Assembly (NCBI GenBank): GCA_917880885.1
Contig: OU862908.1
Location: 9,460,501 to 9,524,500 of the forward strand
Reading direction: 5' to 3'
Length of the DNA stretch: 64,000 bases
Origin: Limnephilus marmoratus
Lineage: Eukaryota; Arthropoda; Insecta; Trichoptera; Limnephilidae
Shown here: one piece after another, positions 28,400 through 40,400 of the stretch
How positions within the stretch are numbered: the first letter of the stretch is position 1
Layout: each line of letters opens with the position of its first letter
The notes under the pieces: generated by a model
Databases searched by the model: none
Told to the model about the DNA's origin: nothing
What the model saw: only the letters and a program-made list of their open reading frames with translations
Translations under genes and position numbers: made by a program

Positions 28400-28780
28400 G
28401 TTCTGGGTGTAGTATCTGAGCTTAAGCTGGGGACTTAGCAGATTAAATCCTGGGTTAAAACCAGTTTCGTGTTCCGAATAATCTGTCAAAATTTGAGTAG
28501 CGGATTAATCTGCTGACACATTTCGAAGAAAACCGTTTTAATATTTCGAGTGGAGTTAAAATTTTTATTTCAAACCATTCCATAAAATTCGTAATTCGTA
28601 GGAAAACCATACTACGCATTATATGAGAGTAATACTAATTAAATCTGTGGACGCGCAAGCAGATTCACCCTTAATTTAAAACCAGTATTGTGATCAGAAT
28701 GTAAATTTCCAGTTTGGATTCATCTGCTGACATATTTTGAAGGAAAACGTTCTCTTATTCAAAGTGAATTGGAGGTTATC
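28400..28780. repeat. imperfect direct duplication
   Basis: Blocks at about 28435-28565 and 28660-28775 share agcagatt, then aaaaccagt, tctgctgaca and gaaaac in order. No coding or TIR signal was seen. Confidence 0.5.
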
Positions 28781-30302
28781 CACCACATACCCGCCCGGTG
28801 TATGTAAGAGAAGGTTACTATTTAACAAGTTGAATAACATCCCCAAACTGTTTGGGAATTCCCCCTAAGCAGTGATTGCATTACGCGCACAGCCTCTCAC
28901 CACTTACTTCATTTCCATCTATGGGCAGAATAAAGAATTGATATAATATGATTCTTTGGTTAATTCGAAGCTGTTTAGTTAGATGTCTTTTATTTTTTTT
29001 TCAATCATGTCAAACATGAACAAACAGTTTACTAGTATATTATCATAGTCGATGGTATTTCAAGGTAGGGCACAGGTATTTTAAGGTAGGGCATTGCCCC
29101 ATAATGCCCCCCCCTAGCTACAGTCCTGCATGGTTCATGTGTTGTTTGCGGTGATGACAATTGAAATCGTAGATATGAAAATAGAGATTAAAATAGCGAT
29201 CGCGTAAAGCGAAAAATGTTGACTTTGGTCTCTAATTGGAATCGGACTGAAAAAAGAGATGGTGTAAAACCTACTTAATAAGTTGATAATCCATTCGGTT
29301 ATTTGCTCTATGTAGATAAATGATATTCGATTGTTGTCTATGATGCGTCGTTTCGCTGAATTTCGTTTTCCATTCTCCCTGGCCCTGTCGTGTTTATTGT
29401 GTACTGCTGTGGGCAGTTTTATTTTTATTTTCATAATTCCTTCCGGCCGCAATTCCTTTTCATGTATAATTTAATTAATAACTGCTGCATTTATCTAAAA
29501 TTACATCTATGATACAGTGATACGGGGATTAGCAGAAGATGAATTTGTTACATTTGTTTATTTGTCCCACCAGCTGATGACCTAGGTGAGATTATTGCAA
29601 TAATTTTGTATCCTTTATTTATTTGCTTTACATTGCTTTGGTTTAATATTGTTGTACGTTTATCAGCACCTATTTTCATATTAGACAATTACTAAGCTAT
29701 GGGTAATATGGCATTTCCTACTGAACCCTGCCAAAATTTGTTCGTGTTTGACATTTGGTTTTACACAATCGAATTCTAAAACTAAATGAGTAATTTCCGC
29801 AAATTACCCTTGAATTTATATTTTTTTATTCCTTGAAATGCTCCGCTAGTTTTTTTTCTCATTTATGATATAATAGTTTTTTTCTAAAATAATTTTGCTA
29901 TCTCGTCAATTTATTATTATAATTGTAATAATAATATTTCCCAAATCTCATTATCTCTCTCTACTACTAATTGATTGCTACGCAAGATAAGCTTTTTTGG
30001 AAATTCCAAGAATTCGTTGTGGGGAGTCATATTATTATTACTGGCAATGTTATTATTTAGTTCAAAAATGAAAAAAAAAATATATGTTCAAAATTTTATT
30101 TTCAACAATGTTCATCATTAACATCTGTCTTCTGTCTTATATTATAATGTGGCAAAATAGTAACATTAAGTATTGACTCAATCTAAAACTATGTTGCAAG
30201 ATTTTTTTCACACAGATCTGTGCAATAATAAGTTACACCATAGGATTAGAGTGAGAGATTAATAATCTTAGATTAATATTATGTATTAATAATTCAGGTA
30301 AG
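28781..30302. other. intergenic DNA, nothing recognised
   Basis: AT-rich. The frame at 29135-29452 has no family resemblance. An upstream exon of the palmitoyltransferase gene could lie here but none could be identified. Confidence 0.45.
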
Positions 30303-30671
30303 TTTTTACAAAGCCGGGACCAGCTTCTAGCGGGCTTGTGTATGTTATCTTTACTTTAAAAAACAGCCTACGTTTTTGAATGGTTTGTTTGGCAAAGCAG
30401 GGTTTGTCCCGCGGGATTGTGTATGTTATCCATTCAACTTCTGCAAAGTGTTTTTTCGTAAAAAAGTGCATATTTACTGCTGTAATTTACAACATGGAGG
30501 TCATTGAAAAATGACATTTTCGTATTTTTAAATTTAAGAAATTAACGATAATATAGATTTTTTTCAATTTCCGCTCACGGAATTAATTATATCTAATTAT
30601 TACCTATCTACTGGGGTAAATTTTTTTTTTTTTTTTAGTGTAAAATGAGCTGGTCCCGGTTTTGTAAAAAA
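30303..30671. mobile_element. foldback-like element FB4
   Basis: Termini tttttacaaagccgggacca and the inverse of ggtcccggttttgtaaaaaa form TIRs of about 25 bp. The left half carries the diverged core unit in inverted orientation (30320-30440: gcctacgtttttgaatggtt, then tggcaaagcagggtttgt), repeated in part as gcgggcttgtgtatgttat and gcgggattgtgtatgttat. The right half resembles 21150-21290. No clear target duplication. Confidence 0.65.
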
Positions 30672-30925
30672 TTAATATAATTCAGATTACATATTAGTCT
30701 CTTTACTATTATTTTAAACACTTATTCTATCACAGGTAATTCTTGTAACCAAATATACTATTTTCGGTTGTCGGTGCATGGGTGCGTGATTTGAAATTAT
30801 ATTTCTGCGTAAAGCTTAAAATTATTCAAGTTCAGTGAACTTTTAATTTTCAAAATCGGTATTGATGAGTAAAAATTATATCAGACAAGCGATAATTCTT
30901 TATTTGAAATGTGTTTTATTAATTT

Positions 30926-31339
30926 TTGGGGATCGCTGGCAACGGTTAATATGCACTTTTTTTGAAAAAACCTTTTGAACCACCTTAATTACATTAAAAG
31001 GCAACTATTTGCATTGGGGGAAGTGGAAAATATTTCATTCTAAATTTCATTACGTAAAATTAAAATTAACTTTCGTCTTGTGAGATTGTACGCCAGAATC
31101 ACAAACCATGTTACACAAACCTAGCGTAGCCGCTAAACTACTTGAAAACTGGGATGTTTTTCTTGCCTTGACGCGAGTAGGCGTTATAAAGGGGCACTTT
31201 CTTTTGTATCACAAACCATGTTACACAAAAATATTTTCCACTTCCCCCAATGCAAATAGTTGTCTTTTAATGTAATTAAGGTGAATCAAAATATTTAAAA
31301 AAAAAAAAGTGCGTATTAACCGTTGCCAGCGATCCCCAA
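30926..31339. mobile_element. foldback-like element FB3
   Basis: Inverted arms of about 110 bp (left 30926-31035, right 31226-31339) begin ttggggatcgctggcaacgg and contain ttgcattgggggaagtgg. Between them lies the core unit (31095-31225) with taaactacttgaaaactggg and gacgcgagtaggcgttat. The last full unit stops inside acacaaa directly at the right arm. Target duplication is unclear. Confidence 0.75.
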
Positions 31340-31619
31340 AATTTACCTGTGTTTTTCTTTTGTGTATAACAGATGTGGATAGATGTCGTAATTTTTCAAG
31401 TTTACTAATATTCGTTAGTTAAATTTCTTCATTTAAGATCCCGAGATAAATACTTTCTGCTTCACAAATCGTACAATAAGGAACTTATAGAAATCAGAAA
31501 TAATCCATTCAACGAGTATTTGCACGAAAAGAAACATGATAATGCACAGTTAATAAGATGTTGACGACAGCACGGTGCGACGATACTAGTGTACTTTTGT
31601 AACATGAATGCCTGCGCCT

Positions 31620-31985
31620 CTACCTGCAGTGAGGTTCAGCCCTAAACAAAATTCATCCATCCCTCGATAAAGTATTGTGCAATTTTAGAATGTGTCTTTC
31701 AATCGTGATTGAGAGACCGATTGAAGGAGACCTTTTGACCTTTCTGGTCGGACTTTCTCGATCCATCGATTTGCACCGCAGTGGGAGGGACGGATTCATA
31801 CGTCCTTCACTCCTGGACACAATGAACCACAAATTCCTATCCACCCCTCATATCATTTTTCCTTCCTAAATCTTTTTCTCCTTCCCTTCCTTCAAAAGAC
31901 CCTTCACACAGCATCCACAAAGATGACATAGGCCCCGGGGGAAATTATTTTCCTCGGGGTCTCCTGCGTGAAGTCAAAAGTATTG
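31620..31985 (+). repeat. dead LINE 3' end with partial body
   Basis: Shares with 9000-9180 the segment ccgcagtggga-gga-ggatt and with the other LINE ends the cacagcatcc-caaagatgac / ggaaattattttcctc block. No RT remnant is left. Confidence 0.5.
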
Positions 31986-32101
31986 TGTCAAAATTTCAAG
32001 TAAATTGGAGCAAAACTAATGAAGGTACAGCGTTTCAAGCGACCGGCCCTCATGCTCGATTCAAGTATATTTCGAGTATAAAAAACTTTAAATCGATTTT
32101 C

Positions 32102-32652
32102 GGTAATTTTTCGGGATTAGTGTCCATGGCTATTACGAATAATTTTTAGAAAAAAACTTTAGATTCGCCTTAATCACTATAAAAGGAAACTTTTTGCATC
32201 ACGGCTGGCGGAAAATAATGCATTTTAATTTTCAATGTCGTTAAATAAAATTTCACTTCGCGAACCGACACTACGACAGCCCGCCCGCTGCCGCCCGCCA
32301 TTTGTCACATACACAAGCCCGCTACACAAACCCTGCGTAGCCAAACAAACCATTCAAAAACGTAGGCTGTTTTTAAAGTAAAGATAACGTACACAAGCCC
32401 GCTACACAAACCCTGTGTAGCCAAACAAACCATTCAAAAACGTATTTTAACAGCGACAAAATGGCGGGCGGGCTGTCATAGTGTCGGTTCGCGAAGTGAA
32501 ATTTTATTTAATGACATTGAAAATTAAAATGCATTATTTTCCGCCAGCCGTGATGCAAAAAGTTTCCTTTTATAGTGATTAAGGCGAATCTAAAGTTTTT
32601 TTCTAAAAATTATTCGTAATAGCCATGGACACTAATCCCGAAAATTTACCCG
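32102..32652. mobile_element. foldback-like element FB5
   Basis: Arms of about 185 bp (32102-32290 and 32465-32652) start cgggattagtgtccatggct and are nearly perfect inverses. They end in cttcgcgaaccgacac and a ccgcccgccat segment also found in the FB2 inner arm. The centre holds two units of the diverged core: cacaagcccgctacacaaac, cgtagccaaacaaaccattc, aaaaacgta. Confidence 0.8.
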
Positions 32653-32966
32653 ATTTTCTCGCAAACAACATTTTTGAAGTTCGTAAACATCATAACTCAA
32701 AATCTACTTGACCAATCCTTTTGAAATTTTGTACACTATTTCTACACATAAATCAACAGGTAGTCGGAGGGTGTTTCTTGTTTTGTTTTAACATTTTTTT
32801 CCATTTTATAATAACAAATTCACTGAAATTTTTTCACGAAAATCACAAAAATAAAAAATCGAAAAAAAATTTCCCTCTGTCTACCTAGGAAAACATCACC
32901 TTTTAAACGCATTTCGACCTTTTTGTTTCGGATGATCCGGTAACGAGTTATGGAGTTTACCGCTTA

Positions 32967-33237
32967 GGGGTCGTCCATTAATCACGTGATGTTTTTTTAG
33001 CAATTTTTAACCCCCCCCCCACCGTGGTAATATGTGGTGAGGTTTTAGACTAGTCGCTCTCCCCCAAAATCAAGTGTATTTTTTTAGTACAAAGTATTTT
33101 GAAATTTTCAGAATATTATCACAAAAAATAAATACACGTGATATCTCATTATACCCCCCCCCCCCTGGTGATATTTCGTGATTTTTTCCGAACCCCCCCC
33201 CCCCTTTTCGAGCCTCACTTGATTAATGGACGACCCC
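32967..33237. mobile_element. MITE with ggggtcgtccattaatcacg TIRs
   Basis: TIRs of about 24 bp (ggggtcgtccattaatcacg and the inverse of ...gattaatggacgacccc) bound 271 bp with several C runs (33011, 33155, 33195). Trinucleotide TTA flanks both sides (32964-32966, 33238-33240). Non-coding. Confidence 0.75.
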
Positions 33238-33439
33238 TTAACAACTTTTTTTCGAGGCGCCTCCGGAGATTAGCTCTCTCGGACTTATTTATTGATATTT
33301 TTAATTGAAATTTTTTTCAAAGGTACATACTTCTGAGGTTCTACTATAACGTGTATATAAAATAAATAAACCAACATTATTCATATCTCAAAAAAATATC
33401 ATGAAAATATGCCTTTTTTTTCGCCTTTAAAACCTTACC

Positions 33440-33598
33440 CCCCCTTAGTAACATTTGAAAGCGTATTTCATTACTTTTCAAAATCAGTTTTTAGTTTTCG
33501 GATAATTCAGAAATGTTCCATTTATTTGTATCTTATTGCAAAGTGTAAACTTTCTGACCTTCTGACAGAATATGCCGGAGATCTGAGGGGGTTAAAAC
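33440..33598. mobile_element. piggyBac-like family A fragment, inverted
   Basis: Reads in reverse as TTAA + ccccctcagatctccggc, then attctgtcag, aagtttacactttgcaataa, aacatttctgaa. This is the same order as the left ends at 39923 and 44355. The other end was not found. Confidence 0.6.
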
Positions 33599-33704
33599 TC
33601 TGTAAACGAGCTTTGAATTTTTAAAAAATTAGTCACGGCACTGTGTAAATTGGAAATCCCTGCTATAGTGGAAACTATTACTTCTAGTACAACATTTTTA
33701 TGAC

Positions 33705-33970
33705 TATACTAGCTGGTTCCCGGCATGCGTTGCTATGCCATTTAATAAAGAAATTGAAACTGCGTGTCCTTTCCCATTTGTCCCGTTCCCCTTCCGCCTC
33801 CTCTTCCTCTCCCGCATCCCCTTCCCCTCCCGAGTTCCCCCTCCCCCCACCCCGCTCCAGCATTACATACATTCAGTTTTCAAACAGCTCGCATGCCACC
33901 TATTGCAATTTTTTTATACAAATTTCATAATGCCAGAGCTCACCAGTAGTTTTATACAAACCTTGTCCTG
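33705..33970 (+). repeat. C/T-rich retroelement-like repeat, second copy
   Basis: Starts actagctggttcccggcatg. A polypyrimidine body follows, then cattcagttttcaaac, catgccacctattgcaattt and taatgccagagctcacc. The last two blocks occur inverted at 40190-40262. The frames here are compositional. Confidence 0.6.
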
Positions 33971-34233
33971 ACAATAACGAACACAAAAAATAAAAGAATT
34001 ATACAATTTGGGGCAGTCTTTCGGAAGTTATGTGCGTACATACATTTCCGGGATTCATTTTTATTTATAGAGAAGATTTGTCAATATGTTACTACATTCT
34101 GTTAACACATTATATATGTATAGTTGACACACTATAATGTACCTAATTAAAAAAAATTATCATAATTTCCATCATCACCACAATGACTCTTTTACCACAA
34201 AATGACTAATTTATGTTTTTCCTTTATTTCCAG

Positions 34234-34416
34234 ATATGTTTCCTTTAATCATAAAATAAGAATGACTTCAAAAAAGGTGACCCGGAAATGGGAGGTGTTT
34301 GCTGGTCGGAACAAGTTCATCTGCAATGGACGACTCATCACGGCGCCTCACAACGGAGTGTTCTATCTCACCGTCTTCCTCATCACTTGCACCAGTGTTT
34401 TATTTTTTATATTTGA
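34234..34416 (+). CDS. app: app exon a (N-terminus, TM1)
   Basis: The acceptor tttatttccag ends at 34233. The donor gtaagt follows TTT GA, leaving two bases. It encodes [19 protein letters not shown] (ATG 34262) and TM1. The frame is open upstream of that ATG to the acceptor (YVSFNHKIR), so the start could lie in an earlier exon I could not find. Confidence 0.88.
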
Positions 34417-37400
34417 GTAAGTTTACACGCATTTTAAACAAATAACAAAACAAAGAAGCCTATGAAACAAGGCTGTTACAGTTCAATGGATCTTACACCA
34501 TTCCGGGGATATTAGTAGAGACAATTCAAGGCCTTTTTTCAAGGTTTCAAGCAAATTAATAGTTTTGTTCGTATGGCACAACCAAAGATATTGAAATATA
34601 AAGAGATATGCTATGATGGCCACCCGACTGTCGACGGACTACTACCTAATGGGCATAGTTTGAATACGGAAAGAATTTGTTCATTTAGTTGATTTTTTGG
34701 AGGTGTGCAGTAGTATTTATTAACAATACAGTTTGAATTCGGAAAGAATTTGATCATTTAGTTTAACATTCATTTAGTTTATTCGTTAATTATTCGTTCA
34801 TTTAGTTTATTCCTTGGTTAACAATATCGGCAATGCTAGGAAACACAGTCCCACCTGGTAAAAACTGCGGATAGCACATCTCTTATATTTCAATATCTTT
34901 GGGCACAACCTAGGTGTACTAGGCAGCATTAGAATATAAGTCCTGTCCCATGTGCATGTGTCTTTGCGAAGAGGTGCACCCCAGAGGGACGCCCACTTGA
35001 CATAAGGCTTGCTCGCCACGTGCCGTGTTGACTTATCTAATCAATAGTATTATCGATTCAATGGGAATAAAAATGATTTCAATATACATATTATAATAAA
35101 ACAACTATGAAACTTATTTCCACTTTTTAATCAATCAACAATTCAATATCATCATAAATATAATAACAATTTGACAACAATAAAATTAGGTCATTAATAA
35201 TTCATATTACTCGTAAGTTATTCCCCAAACACATAATAACAATTTGGCAACAATAAAATTCGGTCATATTATTAATTAATAATTCATATTAATAATTCAT
35301 ATTACTTGTAAGTTATTCCCCAAACAATATCGAAGTGAACTACAAACCCGAGGTAATTAACCATACTGGGAAAAACCAAAATAATAGAAATTCGACAGTC
35401 AAAGACGACTCATTATCAAATGTAATTTTTATTTTTTTATTTATTTATTTATAAAAAGTATATTTACATTGGTTTTTTTTTATGCCTGTCTCACTAGGAT
35501 ATACCTGTGTCGAGACAGGCGGGATAATTGTTAATATAATTGATTAAAATCCTTGTAGACTACCCCTCTCCCCCCCATATATACAGGGTGGCGCAAAATT
35601 AATCATCTAATTTTGTTTTTGAATAACTTTTTTAATAAATAAAAAAAATGATTTTGAGTAATGGAAATCTTTATTCGGACTTTTACAATTTTTTGTGTTT
35701 AGTGGAAAAGATGATATCCGTCAAGTGGCTACCGTCAGTGTTGATACACATTTGTGCCCGTTTTATCGCATTTTCCATAACTTTTCACAAGATTTCCGGT
35801 GATAACTGTTCGCATTCCTGTTGAATATTCTCCTTAAGGGCTGTGACTGTCTGAGGCTTGTTGGCGACAATAAGATGACTTACCTACCCGCGACTTCAAG
35901 AAGCCCCATAGAAAGAAATCTGGGAGGATTAAATCGGGCGCACTTGCTGGCCATGCTAAATCGCCAAAACGGCAGATTAGGTGATCAGGAAACGCTTCCT
36001 TCACTATATCCATTGTGGCTCGTGCTGTGTGTGCGGTTGTACTGTCTTGTTGAAACCACATGTTCACCAAGCCCCGCTTATTCAATTCCGACAGTAAGAA
36101 GTCTTTTATCATGGCCATGTAGCGTTCGCCATTAACAGTGACTGTATTGCCAATGGCGTCCTCAAAAAATACGGCCCAGTCACTCCTCCACGTGAATGCC
36201 GCACCACACAGTGGCTTTGAGTGGATGTAATGGCTCTTCGTGCATCACACGCAGATTTTCAGTGCCCCAGAAACAAAGATTTTGCTAATTGAAGTAACCG
36301 CTTAAGTGGAAATGCGCCTCGTCGCTCATGATGACTTTCGACCCAAAATCGCTAAAAGCGTTGAAGCTAAAATCGACACAATTATTCCACGCTCTTGCGG
36401 AGTGTAGCGCTCCATTGCTTGTCTGTTTGTATTCTGCAGCAGTACGACGCCATTTGCAAAAATTATAACATCTTCCGATAGGGTGATTAATTTTGCGCCA
36501 CCTTGTATATTTAAACCATAGGTTAAGAATAGTTTGTACCAGTCTGAAGATGGCTTTAACAAGCTGAAACCGGTTACAGTGAAATAAGTTAAAGTGGAAA
36601 TACGTTTCATATTTGTTTTATTATAAAATATTATAATGGAATTCTACCAGTTTCAAAAATAGAAATATTGAAAACGATTTCCTTATTTTTGCTATAAGTA
36701 TATTTTAAATCATGGTTTATTTGTCTCTCTTAGTAAGTGGCCAAATATGACTATTTCCAGATTTGCATTACAACAATGTATCAATCTTTCGACCACCACA
36801 ACTCGGGCAAGTGCCTAGCAAGAAAAATTCTCAACTTTTCTAATTAACAATGAAATGAATGAAAAAAAAAATAATCACAGTTTCTCCTACAAAGCAATAA
36901 TTTAAAGTCAATCTATACAACAATATTAAGGCTGGGGTGTTTGTTTTTACTACCACCACAGTAAGCGGAAAATATTGTTTATGTCATGATAGAGGACTTA
37001 GCCAGCCGAGGAATCGAACACGGGACGCCTGGGTGGGAATCAAACGCGATGCCAACTCAGCTACTGATCGGTCTTGCTTCAGAATGATAGTTAATAGTGT
37101 TACTAATTACAAGATAACTTTTTAACCATATTTCTTAAAGTTAATTTAACTTTATTTTTTTTTTATCCCACAAAAATACAGGGTGTCCCAAAAGAAAGTT
37201 TATATTTGTTTTGCTTTCTGTTTGAACGCAACTTTTCTGAGGGGCACGGAGGGTGTGTCAATCATTAGTCTGGCTCTTGGGAATTTAGTCGCTATGAAGC
37301 ATTTCTCGGGAGCGACCGCGCGTTGTGCGTGCGTGAGTTTTACAAAAATGGTGATTCGGCGACTGTAGCGCGTAGAAGATTCCGCAATATTTGAGGTTTT

Positions 37401-40400
37401 CGTCAATTAAATGATGCGGCAAGTATTCCTCTCATTCGAAAATGGGTCGAAAAGTTTGAAGAGATCGGTACAACGTTGGCCAAACCAAAATTCGGGCGAC
37501 CAAGGTCATCGAGAACGGTAGAAAACGTAGAGAGTGTGTATCAGTCTTTTCGTGACAACTCAAACTTTTCGATTCGGAAGCGCGCAAGTGCTTTAAGCAT
37601 AGATCATCGTTACACAGCATTTTGCACAAATACCTTATGCTGCACTCCTACAAACTTACTGGCTATAACCAAAGAACATGGTTCCAACAAGACGGAGCAA
37701 CATTACATACGTCCAATACGTCTCTGCCATGAGTTCGTGAAATTTTTCCTGGCAAATTGATCTCCAGGAGAGGTGACATAAATTGGCCTCCTCGTGGTTC
37801 TGAGTTAACCCCTACGGACTTTTTCCTGTGGGGTTATCTCAAATCTAAAGTGTACGCCAAAAATACGACTTCCCTGATGCAATTAAAAGAAAATATCCGT
37901 CACGAAATGGAAGCCATCACGAAGCCTACCTGCCGAGCCGTTATGAGAAATTTTACTCTTCGATTAAATTAATGCCGCGAACGCGAGGGTTTACATTTGG
38001 ACGATATTATTTTTAAGAAATAAATTCCCAAATTTTGTATTTTATTATTTAATAAACATTTTTTCGATAGAAACCTTACTTTTTTAAAAATCGATCCACT
38101 AAATATAAACTTTCTTTTGGGACACTCTGTGTATGGATATAAAAATGTAACATATTTTTTACCACAGTGTACAACATCAAATTAAGGGTTTTAATGCTGT
38201 CTTGAATTTCTTTTCCAGCTGTCCATTTTTGGCTGTTCATATAACTGCAGCTATTCCATGCATCGGTGCTATTTTATTTATTTTCACGATGGGCTCGCTA
38301 TTGCGGACTTCATTCAGCGATCCCGGCATCATTCCTCGGGCGGCTTACGACGAAGCTAACTATATTGAGAAACAAATTGGTAAGTTCAAAAAAAGAGAAA
38401 TAAAAATTTCCAGGTTACAAAATAAATAACCTGACAATATTTTAATACCTCACACTTTCATCATAATAAGTGAAAAATGTTGCTTGTGAAATGATGAAGG
38501 ACGTAGCCAGCAGAGGATTGAACCCAGAATGTCTGAAGGGCAACCCGCGTGTTGTCTACTCGGCTACTAACCGATCATTTGATAGCAGCCACAATGTATT
38601 CCTGTATACTTGGAGTTGGAGATTTAAACTTTTAGTAATATCTAAATGAAAATGCACTTTTATTCTGTATCACGTAGTATGATAGTTACTTCTAAATTCA
38701 TTAGTAAAATTATCAAAGAAATTTCACCCTTATTGGATATGTGTTACTGAAAGGCTGTAGTTTTAAGGTGAACGTCCATTAGTGCGCACCAGCCGCAACG
38801 CACGCATGGCACGCAACGGATTTTTCTATATCTTTATATGAATACAGCACTGCGTTCAGTATTGGTACCACTCGCACCGACCGCCGGTGTTTGCCGGCAC
38901 TAACGCAGTGCTGTACTAATTCATATAAAAATATAGAAAAATCCGTTGCGTGCCGTGCGTGCTTTGCGGCTGGTGCGGGCTAATGGACTTTTGTCTATAA
39001 CCAATATTGTTATAATAACCTTTTTACTGCTGTAGCATGTTTTCTTTGGAAAATTAAGTCATTTTTGAAGTTTAAACTTCTTTAGCACCGTTGTGATTTG
39101 AAACTTGATGAAATGAAAAAATGGCACTAAAAAGAGACAAAAACATACATCTCTAGGATTTAGCATGCTAGAGAATGAGAAAGAATAATCAGTCTCCTCT
39201 TTGTGTGGTGCTTCGTAGCCTCCCCACTCTTGATGACTTTAGTTTTCTGAGAGTTTCACTTCTACCGCGTGTGAACTGCACTCTTGTAATTTTTTTTTTA
39301 TAATCTGTAAATAATTTCATAAAAATCTAGTTTTATGTACAACTAATGACACAAAAAATCAGGATTTGATGAGCTGAAAATATCTATAAAATATTTTCCT
39401 TGTCTATCAAAAAATATTTAGAGACACTAAGAAATTCGCCATTTGAATGAACACCGTAGGCTAAAAAATCATTTTTCAGATTTCTGTCAAATATGTAAAC
39501 AAAAAAAAAATACACATTTAAAAGTTTGGTAAGAAATATGAATTTGTATGTTTCAGAGGTGCCCAATTCGTGTAATTCTCCGACGTTGAGGCCGCCCCCT
39601 CGCACAAAGGAGGTGCTGGTCCGAGGCCAGCCCGTCAAACTCAAGTATTGTTACACTTGCAAGATATTCCGCCCGCCACGCGCCTCCCACTGCTCTCTGT
39701 GTGATAACTGCGTCGATAGATTCGACCATCACTGCCCCTGGGTAAGTACTGATACTAATGTGGACCACCATCACAATAACTGTCTTATTAGCTACATTAC
39801 TTACTGTTTAATTGCCCTTAATTGTTTTCTAAATTTGTTATTTACTGGGAAAATAATCATTAATGGCGTCAGTTGTCAACATGCTCTAAACTTTGCATAT
39901 TTGGTAAACTCGGTAAACTTAACCCCTTGGCTCCTAGCGTATTCTGTCAGATGGTTAGATTATGACCGCTTTGCAATAAAATCCAAATAAACCGAATTTT
40001 TATGAATGTATCTGGAAATTAAAAACTATTTTTGAAACGTGATGAAATACGCTTTGGAATTTTATTATGTTGTATATAAAAATGAATCGCTGAATGTGTT
40101 GCTAAGCGCATAACTTCCGAACTACTGCACCAAATTGGATAATTCTTTTTTCTGTGTGTTCGTTATTGTCAAGACAAGGTTTTTATAAAACTTCCGGTGA
40201 GCTCTGGCATTATGAAATTTGTAAAAAAAAAAATTGCTATTGGTGGCACGCGAGGTTTGAAAACTGAGTATATGGAAAGCGGTAGGGAGGGAGAGATGGT
40301 GGAGGAGGGGGGGGGGGGGGGGTGGGAGGGGGGAGGTGGAGGGTGAGGGGGGAGGTGGAGGAGGCGGAATGGGAACCTCCCTTACACAGTGCGAGCGAAG

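Noticed and set aside
39742..39990. Extension of app exon c to a stop at 39990
   Set aside because: The donor gtaagt at 39742 and the perfect phase and sequence continuation in exon d show this is intron.
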